Assembly (NCBI GenBank): GCA_000720375.1 | Contig: JOAA01000013.1 | Coordinates: forward strand, 248,001 to 312,000 | DNA from: Rhodococcus rhodnii | GTDB taxonomy: Bacteria > Actinomycetota > Actinomycetes > Mycobacteriales > Pseudonocardiaceae | Reading direction: 5' to 3' | DNA: 64,000 nucleotides | Shown here: positions 16,088 to 25,131 of the stretch, piece by piece | Layout: each line of letters starts with the position of its first letter | How positions within the stretch are numbered: position 1 is the stretch's first letter | Notes under the pieces: generated by a model | Told to the model about the DNA's origin: nothing | The model's input: only the letters and a program-made list of their open reading frames with translations | The model's database searches: none | Position numbers and translations under genes: made by a program

Positions 16088-16972
16088 TTATCCGGAGTGG
16101 GCGGCGTCGAGTCGCGCCAGGTCCTCCTGGGGCAGCCGCAGTGCACCGGCGGCGATGTTGTCGGCGAGGTGGCCGAGATCGCCAGTGCCCGGAATGACCA
16201 GGACGTGCGGCCCGCGGTGCAGTGCCCATGCCAGGCGGATCTGAGCGGGCGTGGCTTGGTGCGTCCGGGCGATGGCGAGGACGTCTTCGTGTTCGCCATC
16301 GCCCACACCGGCTTCCCGGCCTGCTCCGGCGATGGCGAAGAACGGGACGAAAGCCACTCCTTGCTCACCGCAGGCGCGGACGAACTGGTCCTCTTCGGGC
16401 CGGTGGCCGAGGCCATAGGCGTTCTGCACGCACGCCACCGGCGCGATCTCCTGCGCCTGAGCCAGATGCGTCGCGTGCACGTTGGACAGGCCGAGATGGC
16501 GGATCAACCCGGCGTCCCGCAGGTCGGCCAGCGCGCCGAAGTGGTCGGTGATCGAGTCCTGCCTGGACAGCCGCAGGTTCACCAGGTCAAGGTGGTCGCG
16601 ACCGAGTTGGCGCAGGTTTTCCTGAACGTCACCACGCAATTGCTCGGGCGTCGCTGGTGACAGCCAGCCGCCCGAGGTGTCCCGGCGCGGACCGACCTTG
16701 GTGGCGATGACCAGGTCGTCCGGGTATGGCGACAGCGCGGTGTTGATCAGCTCGTTGGCCGATCGCAGTGACGAGAAGTAGAACGCGGCCGTGTCGATGT
16801 GGTTGACGCCCAGTTCCACCGCGCGTCGCAGCACCTTGATCGCCTGATCCCGGTCGCCGGGTGCGGCCTGCGGCGCGAACGCAGGACCGCGCTGGGGCAG
16901 GCGCATCGCCCCGAACCCGACCCGGTTGACCGGCAGATCTCCCAGCGTCCAGGTTCCCGCGTCAGCCACCAT
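16088..16972 (-). CDS. Aldo/keto reductase
   Basis: This 294-aa TIM-barrel oxidoreductase has FGAMRLPQRG at the N-terminus, NHIDTAAFYFSS (Asp and Tyr of the catalytic set), VIATKVG (Lys) and the C-terminal NADPH site LVIPGTGDLGHLADNI. The usual catalytic histidine segment reads LDLVNLRLS, so His is replaced, as in some actinobacterial AKR groups I recall. ATG 16972 has no good ribosome site; the longer frame upstream only shadows the GDPD gene. It is convergent with the Rpf-like gene (1-bp gap) and 26 bp beyond the GDPD stop. Confidence 0.85.
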   Translation of the reverse strand: MVADAGTWTLGDLPVNRVGFGAMRLPQRGPAFAPQAAPGDRDQAIKVLRRAVELGVNHIDTAAFYFSSLRSANELINTALSPYPDDLVIATKVGPRRDTSGGWLSPATPEQLRGDVQENLRQLGRDHLDLVNLRLSRQDSITDHFGALADLRDAGLIRHLGLSNVHATHLAQAQEIAPVACVQNAYGLGHRPEEDQFVRACGEQGVAFVPFFAIAGAGREAGVGDGEHEDVLAIARTHQATPAQIRLAWALHRGPHVLVIPGTGDLGHLADNIAAGALRLPQEDLARLDAAHSG

Positions 16973-16998
16973 GGCCGGAGTCTGCCAGGCGGTGATCG

Positions 16999-17856
16999 CT
17001 AGACCGTCTGGGTAGCCGGCCACATGCCGCGGGCGCGCAGGACGTCCCTGAGGATCTCGGGCCGGTCGGTGACCAGGCCGTCCACGCCGAGGTCCAGCAG
17101 CCGGTGCATCTGCGAGGCATCGTCGATGGTCCACACGTGAACCTCCATGCCCCGCCTGTGCGCCGCGGTCACCAGGCGACGGTCGACCACCGTCAAACGC
17201 CCCTGGTTGACGGGTACCTGGGCCATCCGGCCGCGGATCGCCCGCCACGCCCGTGGAGCCCATACGCGGCCCGCGGCCCAGAGAGCGGCGACCGATCGGG
17301 GACCCATCGAGGTCATCAGACGCGGGCCCATGCGGGTGCGCAGCCGCTGGAGCCGCGAGTCGGAGAACGACGCGAGGCAGACCCGGTTGAGCGCGCCGGT
17401 CCGCCGCAACGTCCGGACGACCGGTTCGACCGCCGAGTCGGACTTCACGTCGATGTTGATCAACGCGTCCGGCAGTTCCTCGAGCAGGTCCTCCAGGCGG
17501 CACACCGGCTCCCTGCCGCCGATCTTGGCGGTCTGGACGCTGCGCCACGGCAGCCGCGCGACGATGCCCCGGCTGTCGGTCGTGCGGTCGAGCGCGTCGT
17601 CGTGATGCACCACGACGACCCCGTCCGACGTGGCGTGCACGTCGGTTTCGAGGTAGTGGTAGCCCTCCTGCACCGCGCGCTTGAACGCGCTGAGGGAGTT
17701 CTCCATGTCTTTCAGATCGCCGAGATGCCACCCGCGGTGGGCGAATGCCCGTGGGTATGGTCCGGCCAGATAGTCGTGGTCGCGCACAATACGAGTGTGC
17801 ACCGGCGGCGTGGCGGATGGGTGGCGACGCGATGTCCAGATACGGTCAATTGTCAT
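16999..17856 (-). CDS. Glycerophosphodiester phosphodiesterase
   Basis: A 285-aa GDPD-family protein with AFAHRG (H40/R41), ENSLSAF (E52), LETDVHATSDG (E70, D72) and VVVHHDDALDRTT (H84/H85), the metal and catalytic residues of the family, and a closing WTIDDASQMHRLLDLGVDGLVTDRP. It hydrolyses glycerophosphodiesters to sn-glycerol-3-phosphate. No signal peptide is seen. As drawn, its ATG shares CATG with the divergent zinc-finger gene; GTG 17802 is an alternative start that keeps the whole domain. Confidence 0.88.
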   Translation of the reverse strand: MTIDRIWTSRRHPSATPPVHTRIVRDHDYLAGPYPRAFAHRGWHLGDLKDMENSLSAFKRAVQEGYHYLETDVHATSDGVVVVHHDDALDRTTDSRGIVARLPWRSVQTAKIGGREPVCRLEDLLEELPDALINIDVKSDSAVEPVVRTLRRTGALNRVCLASFSDSRLQRLRTRMGPRLMTSMGPRSVAALWAAGRVWAPRAWRAIRGRMAQVPVNQGRLTVVDRRLVTAAHRRGMEVHVWTIDDASQMHRLLDLGVDGLVTDRPEILRDVLRARGMWPATQTV

Positions 17857-18226
17857 GACGGTGGTTTCCGGGACGGAATCCGGCCTGCAGCGGGACCCGC
17901 TGCGCGCCGAGCCGAAGCACTGTGGCTGGTGCGGCCGCAGGTTGCCCGATGAGGACAGAGTCGGCAGGCCGAGGCGCTATTGTGCGCAACCATGCCGGCA
18001 ACGTGCCTATGAACGCCGGTCCGCTCTTCAGCGCAGCGGCTTGCCGGACGACGCGGTCGTGTTGTCCACCGCGGAACTGGCGGATCTGCAGGACAGGTTG
18101 TTTCAATTGCGGTGTGCGGCAGAGGATGTGGTGACTGCGGCGCAGGACGGGGCGGACGCGGCGGAGCTGGGCCGTCTGGCGGCGCAGATCCTGCGTTCGG
18201 CGGATGCGCTGGAGCGTCTGCGCTGA
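17855..18226 (+). CDS. Small zinc-finger protein of unknown function
   Basis: A 123-aa protein with C23-x2-C26-x16-C43-x3-C47 (CGWCGRRLP ... RRYCAQPC), a treble-clef-like zinc site followed by RQRAYERR and a helical C-terminal half. This suggests nucleic acid or protein binding, but I do not recognise a characterised family. The ATG at 17855 overlaps the divergent GDPD start and lacks a ribosome site, which hints at a leaderless transcript or a downstream start for one of the two. Confidence 0.7.
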   Translation: MTVVSGTESGLQRDPLRAEPKHCGWCGRRLPDEDRVGRPRRYCAQPCRQRAYERRSALQRSGLPDDAVVLSTAELADLQDRLFQLRCAAEDVVTAAQDGADAAELGRLAAQILRSADALERLR

Positions 18227-18250
18227 CGAAGCCGGTCGGCTACGCTTCGT
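18226..18250. terminator. Small hairpin after the zinc-finger gene
   Basis: ACGAAGC and GCTTCGT form a 7-bp stem around an 11-nt loop, starting at the last base of the zinc-finger gene. A weak TTTTGTT run occurs about 25 nt later. It may separate this gene from the GGDEF-EAL gene. Confidence 0.35.
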
Positions 18251-18300
18251 GCGCGCGTGTGAAGACAACCTGCTTTTGTTGAGATCCTGCGAGGGTGTTA

Positions 18301-19995
18301 GTGAGCGACGACAGCGCCTCATTGGGCGAGGTGCTGGCGGCCAGCGATATCGCGTTTGCCGTCACCGACCAGCGGTGCCGGGTGAAGTGGGCCAACCCCC
18401 GGATGGCCGAGCTGCTCGGCCTGAGCGCCGAGCAGAGCGTGGGCCGGTCCCTGCCTGCCCTGTTGGCGGGCGCGCCCGAGTCGCCGACCGACGAGGCCGT
18501 CGTGGTCTCGTGGCGCTCCCATGACGAGCTCGACCATCGGTGGCTGGAGATCTCCTGCACCGCCATGGCCGAGAGCGACCTGCTGTTCCGTGCGGTGGAC
18601 GTGACCCGCTGGCGTGATCAGGAGCTGCGGGCGGCGAAACTGGGGCACCGGCACGAAGACCTGCTGCGGATGGTGGAGGAGGACCCGCTCACGGGCCTGC
18701 CCAACCGCCGGGCGTTGACCAGGGAGCTGGAGCGGCAGCTGGCGCTGGGCGTGCGGGGCGCGTTGCTGCTGCTGGACCTGGACAACTTCAAGGACATCAA
18801 CGACCTGCGTGGGCACCCGGCGGGCGACCGCGTGATGTGCACGCTGGCCAACCTGCTGCGGGACCGGCTGACCGACGGGCAGATCGTCGGGCGCCTCGGC
18901 GGTGACGAGTTCGCGGTGGTGCTGCCCGGGGCGGACGAGCGTGAAGCCGTCGCGGTCGCCGACCGGCTGCGCACGGCCGTGGCGGCGATCCCGCTCAGCG
19001 GTGGCTCCGGCGCGACTCGCACGACGATCAGCGCGGGCGTGGCCCGGTTCGACTCGGGGGAGAGCTGGCAGGCGATCCTGGCCAACGCCGACCTGGCGCT
19101 GTACGCGTCGAAGGCCGCGGGCCGTAACCGTGTCACGGTCTACGAGCAGGGGCACTACCAGGACACGGCGTTGCGCGTGTCCGTGCTGGACCGGCTGCGA
19201 GGAGCGTTGCAGGACGGCGGTTTCGCGCTGCACGCCATGCCGATGGTCAAGCTCGCCAGTGGACGCGTGGTCGGCCATGAGCTGTTGCTGAGGCTGGAGG
19301 ACAACAAGCACCCGCGGCTGGGCCCGGGGGAGTTCCTGCCCGCGGCCGAGCGCAGCGACCTGGTGCTGGACATCGACCGGTGGGTGGCCGGGACCGCGAT
19401 CGACGCTTTGGTGGAGCACCCGTACCCGGGTCTGCGGTTCAACGTGAACGTGTCGGGCCGGACGCTGGAGGACGAGGACTTCGGCGACTTCGTGCTCGAC
19501 CGGATCGCGGCAGCCGGCGTGGCGCCGGGACGGCTGGGGTTCGAGATCACCGAGACCGCGGCGGTGACCAACCTGGACGCCGCCCGTAGCCTCGCGCAGC
19601 AGCTGCGCGCCAGCGGCTGCCGGATCACGCTGGACGACTTCGGCTCCGGGTTCGGCTCCTTCGTACACCTCAAGCAGTTGCCGATCACCGGGCTGAAGAT
19701 CGACGGCGAGTTCGTGCACGGCATCGACTACGGCAGCCGCGACACGGTGCTGGTCAGCGGGATCGTGGACATCGCCCGTGGGTTGGGCCTTTCGGTTGTG
19801 GCGGAATGGGTTGAGCGGCCGACGCAGGTGCAGGCGCTGTCCCGGCTCGGGGTGAGGGTCGCGCAGGGCTTCCACCTCGGCAGGCCGGAACCGTTGAACG
19901 CGTTGCTGTCCCGGCCGAACGTGGGCTGGCCGCAGCGGCCGCAGTCGATGGAGGAAGCCGCGGAGCAGAACCGCGCCCGCGCCGAGAACGCCTAA
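18301..19995 (+). CDS. PAS-GGDEF-EAL cyclic-di-GMP protein
   Basis: A 564-aa soluble protein: PAS domain about residues 8-110 (DIAFAVTDQRCRVKWANPRM), GGDEF at 200-204 (RLGGDEFAVVLPG, intact cyclase motif) and EAL domain from about 300. The EAL signature reads ELLLR (E327), and NVNVSGRTL, ITETAAVTN, DDFGSGFGSF and LKIDGEFV keep the metal and catalytic positions, so both cyclase and phosphodiesterase activity are possible. The PAS domain may sense a ligand or redox state. GAGGG 5 nt before GTG 18301 sets the start. No transmembrane segment is visible. Confidence 0.88.
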   Translation: MSDDSASLGEVLAASDIAFAVTDQRCRVKWANPRMAELLGLSAEQSVGRSLPALLAGAPESPTDEAVVVSWRSHDELDHRWLEISCTAMAESDLLFRAVDVTRWRDQELRAAKLGHRHEDLLRMVEEDPLTGLPNRRALTRELERQLALGVRGALLLLDLDNFKDINDLRGHPAGDRVMCTLANLLRDRLTDGQIVGRLGGDEFAVVLPGADEREAVAVADRLRTAVAAIPLSGGSGATRTTISAGVARFDSGESWQAILANADLALYASKAAGRNRVTVYEQGHYQDTALRVSVLDRLRGALQDGGFALHAMPMVKLASGRVVGHELLLRLEDNKHPRLGPGEFLPAAERSDLVLDIDRWVAGTAIDALVEHPYPGLRFNVNVSGRTLEDEDFGDFVLDRIAAAGVAPGRLGFEITETAAVTNLDAARSLAQQLRASGCRITLDDFGSGFGSFVHLKQLPITGLKIDGEFVHGIDYGSRDTVLVSGIVDIARGLGLSVVAEWVERPTQVQALSRLGVRVAQGFHLGRPEPLNALLSRPNVGWPQRPQSMEEAAEQNRARAENA

Positions 19996-20696
19996 CGCGC
20001 CGCTACGGCGTAACGGAAGTGGTTGACCAGGCGGTATCCGCCATCGGCTGTCTGGAAGGGCTTCGCGGCTGCCAGGACTGTGGGTGCGTTGTGTTCGTCC
20101 TCGCCAAGGAGGATGCCGCGGATGAGCGTGTCGTCGTCGGGTGCTTCCCAGACGACTTCGACGATGCCGCTCGCGGTGACTTCGAGTTTGGCTTCACGCA
20201 GCACGGCTTCGAAGCCACCGGGTTTGCGGAACTCGCTGTCTTCGCTGTCTTCGCCGGGTTCGTCGGACAGTGCGTCGTCGATGGCGTTGAAGTCGTTTGT
20301 GGCGCGTTCTGCCCATCCGGCCAGCGCGATCTGTGTGCCCATGAACTCGTCGACGGTTTTGACGGGGTCGTCGACGAACTGCAGCACGTTGAACGCGGTG
20401 ACCACATCGAATTCGCCGCCGGTCCAGGGCTGATCGACATCGCCGACCTTGACCTCAGCGTGCGGTGCCCGTTTCTTGGCCAGTGCCACCATTTGTGGCG
20501 ACGAGTCGACACCCGCCGCCTGCCCGCCCAGTTCATGTACGTAGGCGAGGAATTCGCCGCTGCCGCAGCCGATGTCGAGCACCCGCGTGCCCGGCCCGAT
20601 GCCGGTCACCTCGGCGACCTTGCGCTGGGCGGGTCCGGCGAACCCGCCCCACAACTCGGCCCAGGTCTCGGCGACCTCGGACCACGGATCGGTCAT
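19992..20696 (-). CDS. SAM-dependent methyltransferase
   Basis: A 234-aa class I methyltransferase with the SAM motif VLDIGCGSGEFLAYV, acidic loop AAGVDSSPQMVALA and FDVVTAFNVLQFVDDP. The substrate is unknown. Its ATG overlaps the preceding MDMPI stop by 4 bp, so both are one transcript. Its stop overlaps that of the convergent GGDEF-EAL gene (CTAA). The C-terminal half is acidic (EPGEDSEDSEF). Confidence 0.85.
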   Translation of the reverse strand: MTDPWSEVAETWAELWGGFAGPAQRKVAEVTGIGPGTRVLDIGCGSGEFLAYVHELGGQAAGVDSSPQMVALAKKRAPHAEVKVGDVDQPWTGGEFDVVTAFNVLQFVDDPVKTVDEFMGTQIALAGWAERATNDFNAIDDALSDEPGEDSEDSEFRKPGGFEAVLREAKLEVTASGIVEVVWEAPDDDTLIRGILLGEDEHNAPTVLAAAKPFQTADGGYRLVNHFRYAVAAR

Positions 20697-21310
20697 GCAA
20701 GCCTCGCTGTCGCTTCCTCCGCACCAGGACCACTGACCCTAGCCTTGCGGCCGGTCGCCAGCATGAGCAGTTCCGACACGGGAGCGTGCACCTCGAGAGA
20801 GCCGTCCCCGCCCTGCCAGTCGGCGTCGGTGGCGATCAGCCGCATGCCGGCGAACCGCTTCTTGCCGCCGTAAAAACTGCTCGGCCAAACGTGGTCGAGC
20901 GCGGGAACGACGTATGCGATGGGCATTTCCCGCTCCCGGTGCAGCGGCCTGGCGATGTCCTGCGCGTGCACAAGCAGATCGACGAGCGGATCGACAGTGC
21001 CGCTGAGCGCGAACTTCTTTGTGGTGTGGACGTCTTCTCGCAGTTGGGCGATGAGCTGGTCGGGCGTGAACTGGGTGGCGCGCTCCTTGGCCCAGTCGGC
21101 TTCGGCTTTGGGGTAGTTGCCTTTCGCTTTGAGGACCCGGAACAGGGTCTTCGGCAGGGATTGCCGGGTGGACAGCGTGATGTGGGCGAGCACCTCGTGC
21201 GCGGTCCACTCCGCGCAGAGCGATTGGACGTTCCAGTCGCTTTCGTCGAGCGTCGCCAGGAAGTCGGCGAGGGAACGGCGTTCGGCGTGGATCGCGGCCA
21301 TGATGTCCAT
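20693..21310 (-). CDS. Mycothiol-dependent maleylpyruvate isomerase/DinB-like protein
   Basis: About 205 aa with MAAIHAERRSLADFLATL, EWTAHEVLAHIT and VHAQDIARPL, which supply the three histidines of the DinB/MDMPI metal site (TIGR03083-like). The family uses mycothiol, supporting an actinobacterial host. The start is ATG 21310 with GGAGACACCG directly upstream; the longer frame lacks homology. The gene leads a two-gene transcript with the methyltransferase. Confidence 0.82.
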   Translation of the reverse strand: MDIMAAIHAERRSLADFLATLDESDWNVQSLCAEWTAHEVLAHITLSTRQSLPKTLFRVLKAKGNYPKAEADWAKERATQFTPDQLIAQLREDVHTTKKFALSGTVDPLVDLLVHAQDIARPLHREREMPIAYVVPALDHVWPSSFYGGKKRFAGMRLIATDADWQGGDGSLEVHAPVSELLMLATGRKARVSGPGAEEATARLA

Positions 21311-21627
21311 CGGTGTCTCCTCATCAAGTCGGTCACCGGTTCGACTCGGGCTCCCGGAAAAACTCATCGCGCCACTGTCGTGCCACAGCCCGCTCTCCGC
21401 CTGCGACGCGTTGGACATTCCCCAACGAAATGGGCCAGAGCGTGGTCCTTCACGGTTAGGCTGCGTTTTCCGGCGTGCGGTGGCCGGGTGCTGGTGCAGG
21501 CGCCAGGATCGACGCGTGCGGACAAGGCGCAGAGAGGGACATCGGGTGCAAATCGGCCGCTCATGCGGGGGATGCCCAGGACTGGACAAGTGGGGGCCTG
21601 CGAGGCATGCTCTGCCCCCGAGCTAGG

Positions 21628-21641
21628 TTGGTACAGACCAA
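21628..21641. promoter_or_regulatory. DasR-box-like (dre) operator
   Basis: TTGGTACAGACCAA is a 5-4-5 inverted repeat. Its core TGGTACAGACCA matches the Streptomyces dre core TGGTCTAGACCA at 10 of 12 positions. It lies 24 bp upstream of the candidate -35 of a sugar ABC operon, suggesting control by a DasR-type GntR regulator responding to aminosugar phosphates. Confidence 0.55.
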
Positions 21642-21664
21642 TGCAACGAGAGTGCATCTTTGTG

Positions 21665-21694
21665 TTGACTTCTGCTTGAAACTGCCGGAATAGT
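21665..21694 (+). promoter_or_regulatory. Sigma-70-like promoter for the sugar ABC operon
   Basis: TTGACT at 21665 and AATAGT at 21689 are separated by 18 bp. The box lies about 65 bp before the start codon of the substrate-binding protein and just downstream of the dre-like repeat. Confidence 0.5.
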
Positions 21695-21756
21695 TGCACA
21701 TCCGCGCAAGGCGGCTGGGTTCGTCTTGCCAACAAGGCTTCATAGGTGGTGACTGG

Positions 21757-23196
21757 ATGCGATCGATCTATGGCGGTAGACGAGGCACGTCCGCTCTTGT
21801 GCTGACCGCTGCCGTCTCGCTCGTTCTGGCGGGCTGCGGCTCCGGGTCGGACAACAACGCGGGTGGCGGCTCGGGCAACGCGCCGGCGGGCGATGACGGC
21901 AAGCTCGTCGGTGAGCAGGAGTACATCAACGCTCCGTGCCCCGAGGCCGCGGTCAAGCCCACGCAGAAGGAGTTCACCTACTGGTCGATGTGGACCAAGG
22001 ACGAACCGCAGGGCCGCGTGCTGCAGAAGGCCTTCAAGTGCTTCGAGGAGAAGGCCGGCGTCAAAGTCAACGTCCAGTGGTTCGGCCGCAAGTTCCTCAC
22101 CCAGAACGTCGCGCCCGCGCTGAACACCGACACCGTGCCCGACCTGATCGACCAGGACATCAGCCAGGTCAAGGCGGCGGTCGTGGACGTGGGCGGCACG
22201 CAGGGCCTTGACGACGTGTTGTCGATGAAGGTCGGCGAGGGCGAGAAGACCGTCAAGGACGTCATCCCGTCGTTCCTCTACGACATCCCGCAGGCCAAGG
22301 ACAAGGACGGCAAGCTCTTCTCCGTTCCTTACGAGGTGCTGTCCAACGGCTGGTGGTACGACCGCAACCGGCAGAAGGACTTCGTCGAGCCGAAGACGAC
22401 CGATGAGCTCTTTGCCGCGCTGGACAAGGCGAAGGCCGCGGGCGGCGCGATCGCCCAGGACGGCGACATCGACTTCTACAACGCCTACTTCCTCACCCAG
22501 ATCGCCGAGAAGTACGTCGGCGCCGGCGGCATCCAGAAGGCCGTCGACGACAAGAGCGGCAACCTGTGGCGCTCCGAGCCCGGTTTCCTCAAGGCCGCGC
22601 AGTACGTCGAGCGCCTCGCCAAGGGCAAGTACTTCATCGACGGCTGGGACGCCAGCAAGTTCCCGCAGGTCCAGCAGCGCTGGGCGGACGGCGAGGCGGC
22701 GTTCTTGTTCGTCGGCTCGTGGGGCCCGAGCGAGACTCGCGAGTACCTGGGCAAGCAGGGCGGCGGCGCGAGCATCAACTACGGCTCGTTCCAGTTCCCC
22801 AAGCCTGCGGACGCCACGCACGACACCATCGAGTTCCTGCCGATCGGCTGGTCGGTGACCAAGAAGGCGAAGAACGCGGAGGCCGCCAAGGCGTTCATCG
22901 CGTACTTCTCCAACAAGGACCTCGCCCGTGGCATCCCCGCGGTGGCCGACAACCTGCACCCGCGGGCCGAGCTGCCGGTGCCGGACGACCTGAAGCAGCT
23001 CAACACGGCGCTGACCGATCCCAAGAAGGAGAAGGTCATCTTCATGGACTCGATCGACTCGCTCTATGAAGGCAACTACGTCAAGAACGTCTTCTACCCG
23101 CTGAACAACGACCTGCTGAAGGGCAAGATCTCCGCCCAGCAGTTCATTGACCAGATCGGCCCGAAGACCGCGGACTTCTGGAAGTCCAGGGGATGA
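21757..23196 (+). CDS. Sugar ABC transporter substrate-binding lipoprotein (CUT1)
   Basis: About 479 aa with a lipoprotein signal (RRGTSALVLTAAVSLVLAGC, lipobox LAGC) and a low-complexity GSGSDNNAGGGSG tether. The body has family-1 solute-binding features (FTYWSMWTKDEPQG, DLIDQDISQVKAAV, FLFVGSWGPSETREYL). It delivers a sugar or oligosaccharide to the two permeases that follow. The start is ATG 21757 with GGTGGTGAC upstream. Aminosugar or chito-oligosaccharide specificity is suggested only by the dre-like operator and the GH20 gene 6 kb away. Confidence 0.87.
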   Translation: MRSIYGGRRGTSALVLTAAVSLVLAGCGSGSDNNAGGGSGNAPAGDDGKLVGEQEYINAPCPEAAVKPTQKEFTYWSMWTKDEPQGRVLQKAFKCFEEKAGVKVNVQWFGRKFLTQNVAPALNTDTVPDLIDQDISQVKAAVVDVGGTQGLDDVLSMKVGEGEKTVKDVIPSFLYDIPQAKDKDGKLFSVPYEVLSNGWWYDRNRQKDFVEPKTTDELFAALDKAKAAGGAIAQDGDIDFYNAYFLTQIAEKYVGAGGIQKAVDDKSGNLWRSEPGFLKAAQYVERLAKGKYFIDGWDASKFPQVQQRWADGEAAFLFVGSWGPSETREYLGKQGGGASINYGSFQFPKPADATHDTIEFLPIGWSVTKKAKNAEAAKAFIAYFSNKDLARGIPAVADNLHPRAELPVPDDLKQLNTALTDPKKEKVIFMDSIDSLYEGNYVKNVFYPLNNDLLKGKISAQQFIDQIGPKTADFWKSRG

Positions 23197-24155
23197 CGAC
23201 TGGTTTGGCCACGCCGCCTGCCTCCGGCCACAAGCCGGGGGCAGGCGGTACCAGTACGCCCGCCGCGCACGTCGCCCGGCGCAAGAAGCTGTTCTGGCCG
23301 TTCCTGGCGCCGACGCTGGTGCTCTACGGGGTCTTCCTCGTCGCGCCGACGATCGCCACGATCGTGCTCAGTTTCTCCAACTGGCGCGGCGCGGGCGACT
23401 CGCCGGAGTTCAACGGGTTCACGCAGTACGTGCAGATGTTCGGCGACGACGGGTTCCAGAGCGCGTTCGTCAACACGCTGATCTACATCACGCTCGGCGG
23501 CGTCGGCACGTTCGTGCTGGCGTTCCTGTTCACGATGGTGCTGCGGGACATGCGGGGCAACAAGATGGTGCGGGCCATCCTGTTCTTCCCGAACATCGTC
23601 GCGCCGGTCGCGCTGGGCATGTTCTTCGGCGTGGTGTACCGCTACCAGCCCAACCGCCAGGGCCTGGCGAACTTCCTGCTGGAGAGCTTCGGGCTCTCGG
23701 CGGTGAAGTTCCTTGAGGCCGACTCGGTCACGTGGGTGGTGCTCGGCTCGATCGTCTGGGCGAGCGCGGGCTTCTACATCACGATCCTGATGGCCGCGGT
23801 CGACCGGATCCCGCCGTACCTCTACGAGGACGCCTCGATCGCGGGCGCGTCGCCGTGGCAGAAGTTCCGCAACATCACGCTCCCGCTGACGTGGGACGTG
23901 GTCGGGATCGCCGGTGTGCTGTGGACGATCAACGCGATCAAGATCTTCGAGCTGGTCTTCGTGATGGCCGGTTCGGGGACCTACGCGCCGCCGATCCACA
24001 CGTGGACGCTCGGCATCTTCGTGTTCGACCGGTCGTTCGGCGGCACGCCCGCCTTCGGCACGGCCTGTGCGTGCGCGGTCGTGATGATCGTGCTGGTGTC
24101 GGTGTTCGTGGTGGCGCTGCGCAGGTTGCTGCGGCGCGACGCGATCCAGTTCTGA
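23193..24155 (+). CDS. Sugar ABC transporter permease (MalF type)
   Basis: A 320-aa membrane protein with about six transmembrane segments after a 30-residue polar N-terminus. The cytoplasmic EAA loop reads YEDASIAGASPWQKFRNITLPL. It begins with an ATG overlapping the SBP stop (ATGA) and is followed by the second permease after 9 bp. It is the MalF-like subunit of a CUT1 importer. Confidence 0.9.
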   Translation: MTTGLATPPASGHKPGAGGTSTPAAHVARRKKLFWPFLAPTLVLYGVFLVAPTIATIVLSFSNWRGAGDSPEFNGFTQYVQMFGDDGFQSAFVNTLIYITLGGVGTFVLAFLFTMVLRDMRGNKMVRAILFFPNIVAPVALGMFFGVVYRYQPNRQGLANFLLESFGLSAVKFLEADSVTWVVLGSIVWASAGFYITILMAAVDRIPPYLYEDASIAGASPWQKFRNITLPLTWDVVGIAGVLWTINAIKIFELVFVMAGSGTYAPPIHTWTLGIFVFDRSFGGTPAFGTACACAVVMIVLVSVFVVALRRLLRRDAIQF

Positions 24156-24164
24156 GAGGCGGCT

Positions 24165-25118
24165 GTGTCGACCACCGCTGTGCCATCATCCACGGGGCCA
24201 TCATCCACGGGATCCACTGTGGAACCTCCGCCGCGCCGCAAAGCGCCGAGGCGGCCCAAACCCGCGCCGGGAACCAAGCGGATCAGCCCGATGCGGGTGA
24301 TCGGGCTGACCGTGGTGTGGCTGTTCACCGCGTTCAACCTGCTGGTGCTGTACTGGCTGATCATGGCGGCGTTCAAGACGCCGCTGGAGATCTTCCGTGA
24401 GCCGCTGTCGTTGCCCGCGGTGCTGTTCGAACGCGGCACGCCGTTCCGCAACTTCATCTACGCGTGGGACAGCGCGGACTTCGGGACCGCGTTCCTCAAC
24501 ACCGTGCTGCTGGTCGCGATCTGCTCGGTGGTGATCGTGCTGGTCTCCGCGCCCGCGGCGTACGCGTTGTCGCGCCTGGGTGTGCGTGGTTCCGGGCCGA
24601 TGACCGCGTTCATCGCGATCGGGATGGGTGTGCCGTTCCAGACGGTGATCATCCCGCTGTTCATCGCGATGTCGGAGATCGACCTGAACAACAACCTGTT
24701 CGGGCTGGCGCTGATCTACATCGCGTTGTCCCTGCCGTTCACGGTGTTCCTGCTGACCGGGTTCTTCCGGTCGCTGCCCGACGAGCTGGAGGAGGCGGCG
24801 TCGATCGATGGCGCGTCGGCCACCCGCACGTTCTGGTCGATCATGCTGCCGCTGGCCCGCGGCGGTCTGATCACCGCGTTGATCCTCAACGCGATCGGGC
24901 TGTGGAACGAGACGTTGCTGGCGATCGTGTTCCTGCAGGAGAACGCAAACTTCACGCTGGCGCGGGCGTTGTTCACCTTCTACAACGCCGCGTCCTACCA
25001 GTCGGAGTACGGCGGTCTGCTGGCCGGTGTGGCCATCATCGTGCTGCCGATGCTCGTGATGTACATCCTGCTTGCTCGTCGGATCATCACCGGCCTCACG
25101 CTCGGCGCCGGAAAGTAG
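24165..25118 (+). CDS. Sugar ABC transporter permease (MalG type)
   Basis: A 317-aa MalG-like permease. After a proline/basic N-terminal tail (residues 1-45) there are about six membrane segments; the EAA loop is LEEAASIDGASATRTFWSIMLPLARGG. GTG 24165 follows the first permease by 9 bp. It pairs with the preceding permease to form the translocation pore. Confidence 0.9.
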   Translation: MSTTAVPSSTGPSSTGSTVEPPPRRKAPRRPKPAPGTKRISPMRVIGLTVVWLFTAFNLLVLYWLIMAAFKTPLEIFREPLSLPAVLFERGTPFRNFIYAWDSADFGTAFLNTVLLVAICSVVIVLVSAPAAYALSRLGVRGSGPMTAFIAIGMGVPFQTVIIPLFIAMSEIDLNNNLFGLALIYIALSLPFTVFLLTGFFRSLPDELEEAASIDGASATRTFWSIMLPLARGGLITALILNAIGLWNETLLAIVFLQENANFTLARALFTFYNAASYQSEYGGLLAGVAIIVLPMLVMYILLARRIITGLTLGAGK

Positions 25119-25131
25119 GGAGAGCTCCAAG

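Larger units (their letters stand above)
21311..21756. other. Gene-free control region of the sugar ABC operon
   Basis: This 446-bp stretch separates the MDMPI and sugar-binding protein genes. It holds a DasR-box-like operator at 21628-21641, a second short inverted repeat ATGCA-N7-TGCAT (21641-21657) and a sigma-70-like promoter at 21665-21694. The rest shows no clear gene or repeat. Confidence 0.6.

Noticed and set aside
18850..18904. RxxD inhibitory site before GGDEF in the PAS-GGDEF-EAL protein
   Set aside because: An RLTD occurs but two residues further from GGDEF than in canonical I-sites, so c-di-GMP feedback inhibition was not asserted.
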